Of a stretch of DNA of 19,645 nucleotides, positions 8,796 through 15,997 are shown in pieces. The position numbers and the translations under genes were made by a program. The stretch comes from Atribacteria bacterium SCGC AAA255-N14 (GTDB lineage: Bacteria > Atribacterota > JS1 > SB-45 > 34-128). Every line of letters starts with the position of its first letter. Positions within the stretch are counted from its first letter, which is position 1. Below the pieces are notes generated by a model, which was not told where the DNA came from, searched no databases, and worked only from the letters and a program-made list of their open reading frames with translations. Location of the stretch: assembly GCA_000405345.1 (NCBI GenBank), contig ASPC01000034.1:1-19645 (forward strand), read 5' to 3'.

Positions 8796-8844
8796 CTCCT
8801 TTATACAAATTAACCAATTTGCCAGATTCTCCAATTTACCAATT
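8796..8844 (-). repeat. Duplicated leader, purS copy
   Basis: These 49 nt directly before purS, including its Shine-Dalgarno site, align almost base for base with 9933-9980 before purC. Both begin AATTGGTAAAT and end TAATTTGTA-AAAGGAG, with a few substitutions and one indel. The copy lies in the 100-nt purC-purS gap. The shared part stops at the ribosome site, and the coding sequences that follow are unrelated. Confidence 0.8.
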
Positions 8845-8889
8845 TACACTTCGTAGGACAGGCCCGCTTATCTATTATTACACTATTCG

Positions 8890-9924
8890 CTAATCGCTAT
8901 TTACTATTTTACTTGTTTCCTCTAATAATTCTCGCATAGAAGGAATATTCTTTAACCATTCTCTCCCGGTAATTTCATTGGCAAAGGCACAATAAACCAT
9001 GGATATAAGTTCTTTTAATCTTGCCGGTAAAAGTGGAGGAGACAAGTTCACTTTCTCTTTCCAGTTTATACTATCTCTCTTTTTTCCCTCTGCTAATTCT
9101 TTAAACCAATTAGTTTTCCGATAGTATAATCTGGCAATCTCTTTACTTACCGGCATTCCCTCAAAGGTAAAGCGGCACTCATCTAAAGTCCCCAACACAT
9201 CTATTACTATAAGCTTCCTCTCCTCATCGAATCCAAATTCTATTTTGCCATCTTCGTATTTTAATCCAATTTTATTTGCTTCTTGTCCGATTAATTCATT
9301 AATCAATAAAGTAATCTTTCTAATCTCTTCTAATTCATTATCGCTAAGATGGGCAATTTTTTGGGCTTCTTCCCAACCTAAATAACGGTCACTTTCTTCA
9401 AGTTTGGTAGATACATCCAAAAAGGGGTTATCTAAAGTCTGCCCGGGATGGGGCATTTCTTTTAAGCCTAAATCTTCCAGTTTCAAACTTCCTTCTTCTA
9501 ATCTTTTAAATACACTGGAGCCTTTTGGAAGAGATTTGCGATAAATAACCTCCAGGGGAATTAAAAAATTATTATTTTCATTTTCATAATTAGAATAATC
9601 ATAATGACTGCCTTTTTGTAAAGGAGGCAACACTCTAAGCAGTTTTACTTCCATAATATTAACTGGAGCTTTAATATCTGACAATCTTCCCAATTTATTA
9701 CCATCTTCGACCAATCCCAGATAATGGCTTTTTATTCCCAAAGATTTAAGTTTTTCAAAAAAATAAGCAGCTGAGATGCATAAAGATTCACCCTTGTTGG
9801 GAATATGGTCTGGCATTTCTCCCCAATCAAAGACCGAATAACGATCTGAAAAAATAAATCTTCCTCTGCCAGTTTTGTTTTTTAATGACTTCTCTATAAC
9901 AATTAAATCCTTTACACTTCCCAT
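8890..9924 (-). CDS. purC: Phosphoribosylaminoimidazole-succinocarboxamide synthase, long form
   Basis: PurC couples CAIR and aspartate with ATP, step 7. The N-terminal lobe has GRGRFIFSDRYSVFDWGEMPDHIPNKG (written here as one motif region, residues ~19-45), and later LIPLEVIYRKSLPKGSSVFKRL (about 121-142), EFGFDEERKLIVIDVLG and SKEIARLYYRK. At 344 residues it is the long version, against ~237 in E. coli. The ATG at 9924 has AAGGAG at 9933-9938. The last codons (VNSD and TAG) lie in an ATAGCGATTAGCGAATAG word repeat, so the extreme C-terminus may have been changed by the spacer repeat. It sits between purE and purS. Confidence 0.93.
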   Translation of the reverse strand: MGSVKDLIVIEKSLKNKTGRGRFIFSDRYSVFDWGEMPDHIPNKGESLCISAAYFFEKLKSLGIKSHYLGLVEDGNKLGRLSDIKAPVNIMEVKLLRVLPPLQKGSHYDYSNYENENNNFLIPLEVIYRKSLPKGSSVFKRLEEGSLKLEDLGLKEMPHPGQTLDNPFLDVSTKLEESDRYLGWEEAQKIAHLSDNELEEIRKITLLINELIGQEANKIGLKYEDGKIEFGFDEERKLIVIDVLGTLDECRFTFEGMPVSKEIARLYYRKTNWFKELAEGKKRDSINWKEKVNLSPPLLPARLKELISMVYCAFANEITGREWLKNIPSMRELLEETSKIVNSD

Positions 9925-9932
9925 AGTTAATA

Positions 9933-9980
9933 CTCCTTTCTACAAATTAGCCAATTTACTAATTCTCCGATTTACCAATT
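9933..9980 (-). repeat. Duplicated leader, purC copy
   Basis: This is the purC partner of the 8796-8844 repeat and likewise ends at the Shine-Dalgarno site. The rest of the 238-nt purE-purC gap (9981-10162) holds no gene. It contains further word repeats, among them GTAACTCGCAAC/TTACAACTCGCAAC (about 10087-10112), TTAACTGGTTAACTGG (about 10120-10135) and GCTATACGCTATATC (about 10154-10168). Confidence 0.8.
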
Positions 9981-10162
9981 GCCCAATTAAATTAGTCGTT
10001 ATTTTTAAATACAAGATGCAAAATAGTTTTTAGATAGAGACAATCAATTGTTAGTTAATAGTCGCAAAGATGCGAGAAAGAAAATTCGTAACTCGCAACT
10101 TACAACTCGCAACCTGTATTTTAACTGGTTAACTGGATAACTAATATCCTATCTGCTATACG

Positions 10163-10636
10163 CTATATCTCAATATCTTTTATCTTCTGAGCCATAGCTT
10201 TTCTATAATCTTTAAGCCTTTCTCTAATTTTAGAATTTTCAATAGCAAGCATATGTGCTGCCATTAGTCCGGCATTTTTGGCATTTCCTATCCCCATGGT
10301 GGCAACCGGAACACCTCCCGGCATTTGAACTATAGATAATAAGGAATCAAGTCCTCCCAGGGCTTTTGTCTCTATAGGTACTCCGATAACAGGTAAAAGT
10401 GTTTTAGAGGCTATTACTCCGGCAAGATGAGCTGCCCCTCCTGCACCGGCAATGATTACTTTAAATCCTTTTTCTTCTATTTGCGCAACATATTCAAATA
10501 GTAAATCAGGGCTCCGATGAGCCGAGAGTACTTTCATTTCATAAGAAATACCTAATTCATCTAATACTTCAGCTGCTTTTTTCATAGTGTCTTTATCTGA
10601 TACGCTTCCCATGATTATCGCTACTTTATCATCCAT
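10163..10636 (-). CDS. purE: N5-carboxyaminoimidazole ribonucleotide mutase (class I PurE)
   Basis: Class I PurE moves the carboxyl group of N5-CAIR to give CAIR, step 6. The 157 residues carry MGSVSDKDTM (9-18), LSAHRSPD with His40-Arg41, IAGAGGAAHLAGVIAS (63-78) and a GVPIETKALGGLDSLLSIVQMP-type loop (about residues 90-111), all diagnostic. The ATG at 10636 has GGGGGAAAG just upstream. It is the first gene of the operon, about 60 nt after the riboswitch terminator. Class I enzymes normally work with PurK, which is not in this window; nor is PurB. Confidence 0.97.
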   Translation of the reverse strand: MDDKVAIIMGSVSDKDTMKKAAEVLDELGISYEMKVLSAHRSPDLLFEYVAQIEEKGFKVIIAGAGGAAHLAGVIASKTLLPVIGVPIETKALGGLDSLLSIVQMPGGVPVATMGIGNAKNAGLMAAHMLAIENSKIRERLKDYRKAMAQKIKDIEI

Positions 10637-10697
10637 ATTCTTTCCCCCTAATCTTCTTAAATTTCTATCTATCTAATCAATAACTTACTTTATAACA

Positions 10698-10760
10698 AAT
10701 AAAAATCCCAGGCAACAGAAATTCCATCAATTAGAGTGGAACCTCTCCGCCTGGGATTTT
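10698..10760 (-). terminator. Riboswitch-controlled intrinsic terminator before purE
   Basis: On the minus strand AAAATCCCAGGC (10760-10749) pairs perfectly with GCCTGGGATTTT (10713-10702) and is followed by TTTTTATTT. The 35-nt loop contains a small hairpin (TTCCA/TGGAA) and TTCCACTC (10741-10734), which is exactly complementary to GAGTGGAA at 10889-10882. That sequence overlaps the 3' strand of riboswitch helix P1. This fits a ligand-OFF attenuator: with ligand, P1 forms and the terminator is free; without it, the 8-bp pairing could compete. The switching is inferred. Confidence 0.85.
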
Positions 10761-10885
10761 AACCCTCCGGTGTAGTATAAAGATAAATATACTTTGCACC
10801 ACTTGGTTCTAATCTTATCTAAGCGTAACCTAATATTTACAACTATAAATCGGCTTAAATAAGCGATTCCCTAAGGTGCACTTCC

Positions 10886-10956
10886 ACTCGTAGCCTGTCG
10901 TGATTTACGGTCACATGGTAGAAACACCCTTGCCATATTCAAGAGTTTATACGAGT
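10886..10956 (-). ncRNA. Purine riboswitch aptamer, guanine-type
   Basis: On the minus strand P1 is ACTCGTA/TACGAGT (7 bp), P2 is CTCTTG/CAAGGG, L2 is AATATGG, junction J2-3 is GTTTCTACC, and L3 is CCGTAAA. These are the hallmark conserved parts. The base in the ligand-reading position just before the P1 3' strand is C, which in this family pairs with guanine or hypoxanthine rather than adenine. P3 is odd: GTGA/TCAC closes L3, but the 3' side has about 3 extra bases (GACAGG), so its base is an asymmetric internal loop, and the usual A before the specificity C appears to be G. It precedes the pur operon by 250 nt with a terminator between. It probably represses on guanine. Confidence 0.9.
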
Positions 10957-10992
10957 TCCTATATTCTTTTTTTAGATTTTTTATTTAACTGA

Positions 10993-11021
10993 AATATAAC
11001 ATCAATATAATATATTGTCAA
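10993..11021 (-). promoter_or_regulatory. Sigma-70 type promoter of the pur operon
   Basis: On the minus strand TTGACA (11021-11016) and TATATT (10998-10993) are separated by exactly 17 bp. Transcription would start near 10986, about 30 nt upstream of riboswitch P1. No PurR-box pair was recognised. Confidence 0.8.
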
Positions 11022-11040
11022 ATCAATTAGAAGAGACATA

Positions 11041-11090
11041 GTTCAAATTGCCCCACCTTTAAAGGTATGGAGTTCCCGCTAGATTAAATG
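11041..11090 (-). mobile_element. Possible solitary IS200/IS605-type right end
   Basis: On the minus strand this reads CTAGCGGGAACTCCAT, then a 12-bp palindrome ACCTTTAAAGGT (11066-11055), then GGGGCAATTTGAAC ending at 11041. This order (GGGAACTCC, a CTTTAAAG hairpin, GGGG, a TTGAAC-type end) resembles the right ends of tnpB-carrying IS605-group elements, which also give the 3' scaffold of their guide RNA. No tnpA or tnpB is nearby; the next gene upstream is the UroD-like protein. It lies about 20 bp upstream of the pur -35 box. The assignment rests on remembered family pattern only. The remaining sequence up to 11207 shows no supported gene. Confidence 0.4.
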
Positions 11091-11207
11091 GAGCTTTACA
11101 TATCTTACTCAATTTTATCTCTAAGTAAAAGAAAATAATAACAAAAGGGGGAATATGTATAATTTCTTTCTTACTTCAACTCTGTTCTTTTTTGTCGTTA
11201 ATATATT

Positions 11208-12335
11208 TTAATATTTACCTGCAGATAAGGTAGTTTCCGTCATGGTTTTTATATTTTCTACGGGAACATCATTTTGTATATTGTGAACGCTCGTCAGTAC
11301 AAATCCACCGCCGGGGGCAAATGTTTTAACAAGATTTTCAACCGCATCTTTAACTACATTTTTATTCGGAGAATTTAAAATTGTCTGAGTGTCTACGCCT
11401 CCCCAAAAACATATTTTCCCTCCAAATTCTTTCTTTAATCTTTTCGGATCCATTTCTCTTGCAGATATTTGAACCGGATTAATCGCATCAATGCCCATTT
11501 CTATAAAATCATTTAACAGGGGGTATACATTACCACAACTATGGTAAAGTAATTTTAAATTATTTTTATTTTTCACTTTAAAATATTCAATTTGATATGG
11601 TTTAATCATTTCCCGATATAAAGCTGGAGAAAAAAGCAAGCTATCTTGAGCTGCTAGATCATCTGCGATGAATATCATATCTATATGTTCTCCCACTTCT
11701 TCGAGAAATTTTTCATATATCGTTTTTTGAATAAACGTAATTTTCTCCAATAGAGCATGGGCAATTTTTTTATTAATCATTATATCCATTAAAAATTGGG
11801 CAAAACCCCTCATAGCCCAGGCAATTTCAAATATTGCCGATTCAAGTATGTTTCCCAAAACAAAACGATCTTTTTCCGCTAATTCTTTTGCTTTTTCTTT
11901 AAGACCTTTATATCTAATCTCATCGAAAGGATCCGGCCAACGGTAATTTTTTAAATCTTCCAAACTTGCATTAGCCAATGGATTTTCACAGATATCGTAA
12001 TAAAAGTCATCTCCAACTTTTGATCTACGGTAGTTTATTCCCCATTCATCCACAAAACCATTAGCGGTTAATTTAATTCTACCCCCTGAAGGTTCGTTAA
12101 GGCAGATAATATCCGTATCACTACCAAGTAAATCTTTAACTTCTTCGCAAATATCCACACTTCTCATTACTGAATGTATTATTCCGTATTTATGGTTATT
12201 TATATGATATCTTTTTAATAGTTTTTTATAAACAGGTTCAACCATGGTGGTACATGAAGTCCCACCAATATCAATCGGGACTCTATCCGGTTCTTCATGA
12301 TTTAACGTTTTAAAAACTCTTTCTCTGGAATTCAT
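11208..12335 (-). CDS. Uroporphyrinogen decarboxylase-like protein (UroD/MtaA superfamily)
   Basis: The 375-residue protein has a UroD-type barrel: an N-terminal RERVFKTLNHEEPDRVPIDI (residues ~4-23), MRGFAQFLMD, FIADDLAAQDSLLFSP (222-237), YHSCGNVYPLL (264-274), and CFWGGVDTQTIL (309-320) near the end. His265-x-Cys267 with Cys309 fits the His-X-Cys-Xn-Cys zinc site of MtaA/MtbA methylcobamide:CoM methyltransferases, rather than true heme-pathway UroD, which lacks it. No corrinoid protein gene is near. In many anaerobes such proteins sit beside sugar-type ABC transporters with unknown roles. The ATG at 12335 has a perfect AAGGAGG upstream. It is the last gene of the minus-strand module, separated from the aldolase gene by 672 nt. 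Its substrate is unknown. Confidence 0.85.
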   Translation of the reverse strand: MNSRERVFKTLNHEEPDRVPIDIGGTSCTTMVEPVYKKLLKRYHINNHKYGIIHSVMRSVDICEEVKDLLGSDTDIICLNEPSGGRIKLTANGFVDEWGINYRRSKVGDDFYYDICENPLANASLEDLKNYRWPDPFDEIRYKGLKEKAKELAEKDRFVLGNILESAIFEIAWAMRGFAQFLMDIMINKKIAHALLEKITFIQKTIYEKFLEEVGEHIDMIFIADDLAAQDSLLFSPALYREMIKPYQIEYFKVKNKNNLKLLYHSCGNVYPLLNDFIEMGIDAINPVQISAREMDPKRLKKEFGGKICFWGGVDTQTILNSPNKNVVKDAVENLVKTFAPGGGFVLTSVHNIQNDVPVENIKTMTETTLSAGKY

Positions 12336-12559
12336 ATTTTTCCTCCTTCTTATTCTCTAAAAATGTTTAAATAATCTTTGAATTTTATCATGTTTATGTA
12401 TTTATTGAATATCGGCTAATTTAAACCAAAATAAATATCCAAATTAAAATTTATTTCCTTAACCTCTACCCTAAACACAACTGCTAACATAACTACAAAT
12501 ATTACAGTTACACCTTTAGTAATATACTGAAAATAATAAGGAACATTTATTAACAAGTT
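12336..12559. other. AT-rich gap upstream of the UroD-like gene
   Basis: Part of a 672-nt gap (12336-13007). Apart from the AAGGAGG site at the UroD-like start I see no clear promoter, hairpin or gene in this part. The stretch after the orphan ORF (12896-13007) contains a doubled AAACGTCT word (near 12897 and 12940) and a TATACTATACTAAACTATACT tract (written as its positions, about 12989-13010) that also encodes the end of the aldolase gene. I see no terminator there. Confidence 0.5.
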
Positions 12560-12895
12560 ATGAAACTAATAAAATCTTACCATTTATTATGCCAAAATTC
12601 ATACTCAAATATAAAAATATACCAAGAGTCAGATTCAACCCAAGGTTATATCCAGATAGGGAGTAAGAAGATTACCTTTAGTGCTTCTTATATCAATCTA
12701 TTTACCCTATCTAAATGGGATTTAAAAAAAGAGATCCTTTATACTTATATTCAAAGAGAAAGAACAATGATATCTGAGGAACCTTCTTATTATCTACAAT
12801 TGATAAAGAAGATTCCTTTTCAGTTAAATAAAGCAAGTGATAAAAAGATGGTAAACTTTTATTTGTCATACAACCTTTACCATATCACTTTTTGA
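12560..12895 (+). CDS. Orphan hypothetical ORF, 111 residues
   Basis: I do not recognise this protein. It is the only plus-strand ORF of any length within the minus-strand module. It is rich in Lys, Ser, Tyr and Ile, has no membrane segment or signal peptide, and contains mixed charged segments (KKEILYTYIQRERTMISEEP, residues ~53-72) that look more protein-like than random. The ribosome site is weak: only AAGG about 16 nt upstream of ATG 12560. It could be a small cytoplasmic protein, a remnant, or a chance ORF in AT-rich DNA. Confidence 0.3.
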   Translation: MKLIKSYHLLCQNSYSNIKIYQESDSTQGYIQIGSKKITFSASYINLFTLSKWDLKKEILYTYIQRERTMISEEPSYYLQLIKKIPFQLNKASDKKMVNFYLSYNLYHITF

Positions 12896-13007
12896 AAAAC
12901 GTCTACGTATAACAAATTGACTGCATTTTTTATAAACCAAACGTCTTTACAAAGGAACCATATCCCCAATTAATTAAGTGTCATTTCACTCTCTATACTA
13001 TACTAAA

Positions 13008-13931
13008 CTATACTAAGAGATTATATTTATATTCATATTTATCAAAATACTTTTCAACTTTCTGCATATAATAATTTAATTGTCTCTCAAAATAACTATC
13101 TAAAATATATGATCCGGCTCTACAATAGGGTGAACCGATAATCCCTCTGCGAAATAGAATTAATTTTTCACATTTAATAATCATCTCTACAGATTGAAAT
13201 ATAAAATTTAACAGAGGAACAATGTCCAGATAAATTTCATATGCCTTATCTTTATCACCAGACATATAGCTTTTAAAAATTTTGACATAGATCTCTGTTA
13301 GGGAACAGCCCGGCAAAACCCCCTTGACTCCCCTTTCTAGTCCATCAAGGAGTTGCAATCCAGCATACCCGATTATAACATCTAACTCCGTGTTTTTTAT
13401 TACAGCCGAAATCATTGGGCCGGGCGGCTGGCATTCCACTTTAGCACATTTAAAATTTGGCAACTCTTTCTGTAAATCAGCAAATAAACTAACTGGTAAC
13501 ACTACCCCGGTTTCATTGGGAGCATACTGCACCATTACAGGAATACTGACTGCATTACATACTTTTCGAATATGTTCTATAATCACTTCCAGTTCTGGTT
13601 TCAAAAAAAAGGGCGGCAAAAGCATCAGAGCATCTGCTCCCTGTTTTTCAGCTGACTTAGCAGATTTAACGGCAACCTCATAACTGTGGTCAGTAATTGA
13701 AACAATAATATTAGTTCTATGAGAAGTTTTATCAATAATATACTTCATTAGGTGTTTTCTTTCTTCTTCACTTAACTTATAAAATTCTCCACCTACTCCA
13801 AATAGAGTAATTGCGTTTGCACCTACCTCAATAATATATTCAATAAGATTATTCAGACTCTTATAGTCCAGTTCTCCATTCTCATCAAAAGGAGGAGCCA
13901 AAACCGGACAAACCCCGTATATTTTATTCAT
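13008..13931 (-). CDS. DapA/NAL-superfamily aldolase or lyase
   Basis: This is a 307-residue TIM-barrel class I aldolase of the dihydrodipicolinate synthase/N-acetylneuraminate lyase group. Seen are the GVGGEFYKLSEEER loop (45-58, the GTTGE-like carboxylate site), Tyr136 in VQYAPNETG (YNxPxxTG-like), and the likely Schiff-base Lys164 in CAKVECQPPG. The GTTGE and YNxP motifs are variant, and the lysine loop (KVECQPPGP) differs from the usual KE(A/S)SGD, so lysine biosynthesis is unlikely. A role on an imported sugar acid or other 2-keto acid is an inference from the neighbouring ABC transporter. The ATG at 13931 has AAGGAG upstream. It follows the permease gene after 92 nt and is probably in the same operon. 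Confidence 0.88.
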   Translation of the reverse strand: MNKIYGVCPVLAPPFDENGELDYKSLNNLIEYIIEVGANAITLFGVGGEFYKLSEEERKHLMKYIIDKTSHRTNIIVSITDHSYEVAVKSAKSAEKQGADALMLLPPFFLKPELEVIIEHIRKVCNAVSIPVMVQYAPNETGVVLPVSLFADLQKELPNFKCAKVECQPPGPMISAVIKNTELDVIIGYAGLQLLDGLERGVKGVLPGCSLTEIYVKIFKSYMSGDKDKAYEIYLDIVPLLNFIFQSVEMIIKCEKLILFRRGIIGSPYCRAGSYILDSYFERQLNYYMQKVEKYFDKYEYKYNLLV

Positions 13932-14023
13932 TAAATTCTCCTTACTTTTTTAAAAATCAATAATTAATAATAAAATTGCTTTACAGTTTATAAATTATAG
14001 TTCCAGCAAAGATGAAAAATATA

Positions 14024-14989
14024 TTATTTGGTTGTAATACTTCCAATTCCTACAGCAATTAAAATAATTAGTGCTTTAGCAATATCCTGATAATAGAACT
14101 CAAGACCTGCCAATGAAAAACCATTAGTAATAACAGTTATAATTAATACACCGATCAGGGTTCCCAGTAAATTTGGCTCGCCATTTCTAAACATTGTTTT
14201 TCCGAGAAATACACTGGCAATACCAACAAGAACAAAGTTCTGTCCTAAACTGGGCTGTGCTGAGGCAAAGACCGAAGCACTTATGATACCGCTGATACCG
14301 CTGCATAACCCGGATACAGCAAAAGCCAGTATCAGGTAGATATTGATATTAATACCTGAAAAGCGGGCAGCTACTCTATTACCTCCTATTGTATAAAGAT
14401 ATGTTCCAACTCTATAATTATCCAGTAAAACCTTGCTAACCATAAAGACTACCAGCAATATTATTATAGGAAAAGGGATTATACCTATCTTGCCCTGTCC
14501 TATAAAGATAAAATGGTCACTCATACCACCGTAAACAGCAACATTACCTGAAAAAGTATGATTAATTCCTAAAGCAACCAAACCTGTAGCAATCGTCGTT
14601 ATCAGAGAAGGCACACGAAATTTAGTGATAATTAAACCATTAAGCAAACCAAAACCAAGGCCCACCGCTAAACCAGTAACTATTGCGGGTACCATAGTAA
14701 AACCATTTTTAAACATTACTGCTGTCATAACCCCGGCCAGTCCAGTAACTGAACCAACGGATAGATCCCACTCATTGGTAATAATACAGAAAGTTAATCC
14801 GGTGGCTACGATTGCTAATAAAGACATCTGGGTCAATATGTTAATAATATTAGTCACCGAAAGAAAACCTTCTAAAGTTACTGAAAAAATAATTAATATA
14901 ATAGAGAACACCGCAATACTAGCATACTTCTTTAAATAAACCTGATAGTTTTCCGTGGTTTTCTCTAATATGTTAGTTGTACATTTCAT
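14024..14989 (-). CDS. Sugar-type ABC transporter permease 1 (RbsC-like, BPD_transp_2)
   Basis: The 321-residue inner-membrane protein has about 8-10 hydrophobic segments and no signal peptide. It carries the RbsC-family motif in VATGLTFCIITNEWDLSVGS (about residues 60-79) and the C-terminal cluster with NLLGTLIGVLIITVITNGF (about 272-290). It would form the channel with permease 2 and the RbsA-like ATPase. The ATG at 14989 has TAGGAGG 8 nt upstream. It is 36 nt after permease 2 and is clearly paralogous to it: the two share the GLTFC-IT-E-DLS-G motif and the FYQ-I-K--IIL-AV ending. It is intact. Confidence 0.93.
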   Translation of the reverse strand: MKCTTNILEKTTENYQVYLKKYASIAVFSIILIIFSVTLEGFLSVTNIINILTQMSLLAIVATGLTFCIITNEWDLSVGSVTGLAGVMTAVMFKNGFTMVPAIVTGLAVGLGFGLLNGLIITKFRVPSLITTIATGLVALGINHTFSGNVAVYGGMSDHFIFIGQGKIGIIPFPIIILLVVFMVSKVLLDNYRVGTYLYTIGGNRVAARFSGININIYLILAFAVSGLCSGISGIISASVFASAQPSLGQNFVLVGIASVFLGKTMFRNGEPNLLGTLIGVLIITVITNGFSLAGLEFYYQDIAKALIILIAVGIGSITTK

Positions 14990-15025
14990 TACTCATTCCT
15001 CCTAAAATTTTACACTATTGAAGAC

Positions 15026-15997
15026 CTATCCATTCTGTTCCTTACTGATATTAACGCTATTAGCAGCAACTGCCAATAATATAATGCAACCTTTAATAAT
15101 CTCTTGATAGAAAAATGAAACACTGAGCAAGGTAAGGCCATTGTTCAGAATAGCTATAATTAAGACACCAAGGAATGAACCAAGCAGATTTGCTTCTCCT
15201 CTTCTCGACATGAGACCGATAAAAACTGCAGCAAAAGCATCCATAGTAAATTCTTGCCCTTGAGCAGGATGTCCAACAGATACTCTGGCTATTGCAATAA
15301 TTCCAGCAAGAGCAGCCAAAAAACCAGAAACTATAAATACTATCCTCTTATATGATTTAACATTGATTCCTGAAAGAAAACTAGTTAGTGGATTCCCACC
15401 AATAGCATACATACTTCTACCTATTATTGTCTTATAAAGAACTAAATAGCTAACTAATAAAACAACAACAAGTATTACTATCGGAAAGGGAATATGTACG
15501 AGATATCCCTGACCAATAAAAAGGAAATTTGCCTGAGTAAAACGGTCAATATAGATTAAACTCCCCTTACTATATAAATAGGTAATTCCTTTTACTAAAT
15601 AGCCGGTAGCAAGGGTAGCAATAAACGAGTTAATCTTTAAATTTGAAACAATAAGCCCATTTACAGCCCCGATTAAAACTCCCACAAGTAAACCAATAAG
15701 AACTGCAGTTAGAGCTCCATAACCAGATTGTAAGGCACCGGCAGTAAGCAGACCGGAAAATCCACTTATATAACCAAATGATAGGTCAAATTCCCTGGTA
15801 ATAACACAAAAAGTTAATCCCACTGTAACAATAGCCAGCATGGAAAGAGAACGCATCGTACTGGTCAAATTGTGTAGTGTTAAAAACTCGTCAGACTTGA
15901 TGCTTAAAAACACACAAAGCAGGATAAAAATAATTAATGTACCATACTGCTTAAATACTCTTAAACTGCTGGACTCTTTGTTAATACGCGTCTTCAA
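15026..15997 (-). CDS. Sugar-type ABC transporter permease 2 (RbsC-like, BPD_transp_2)
   Basis: This is the second RbsC-like permease, 323 residues from a TTG start at 15997-15995. I chose this start because GGGAGGC lies 11 nt upstream, the gene then overlaps the ATPase stop by 17 nt, and the length matches permease 1. The frame is open to ATG 16093, but that start would overlap the ATPase by 113 nt and add an unusual N-terminus. Motifs: LAIVTVGLTFCVITREFDLS and NLLGSFLGVLIIAILNNGLT. Tandem non-identical permeases suggest a heterodimeric channel. The rare start and overlap suggest translation coupled to the ATPase. Confidence 0.9.
   Translation of the reverse strand: MKTRINKESSSLRVFKQYGTLIIFILLCVFLSIKSDEFLTLHNLTSTMRSLSMLAIVTVGLTFCVITREFDLSFGYISGFSGLLTAGALQSGYGALTAVLIGLLVGVLIGAVNGLIVSNLKINSFIATLATGYLVKGITYLYSKGSLIYIDRFTQANFLFIGQGYLVHIPFPIVILVVVLLVSYLVLYKTIIGRSMYAIGGNPLTSFLSGINVKSYKRIVFIVSGFLAALAGIIAIARVSVGHPAQGQEFTMDAFAAVFIGLMSRRGEANLLGSFLGVLIIAILNNGLTLLSVSFFYQEIIKGCIILLAVAANSVNISKEQNG

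Noticed and set aside
10723..10760. Plus-strand AGAGTGGAACCTCTCCG resembles a T-box motif (AGGGTGGNACCGCG).
   Set aside because: It is the antisense of the riboswitch terminator loop. No gene follows on the plus strand, the flanking order does not match a T-box leader, and the minus-strand terminator explains the pairing better.
11155..11211. 18-residue hydrophobic plus-strand ORF (MYNFFLTSTLFFFVVNIF) with a GGGGG ribosome-like site, toxin-like.
   Set aside because: Too short, with no promoter, antitoxin RNA or repeat partner visible, and it overlaps the end of the UroD-like gene. Chance is likely in AT-rich DNA.
12989..13010. Short CTATACTA tandem tract as a possible CRISPR or satellite.
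   Set aside because: Only about 20 nt with no spacers; it is a small microsatellite at the end of the aldolase gene.
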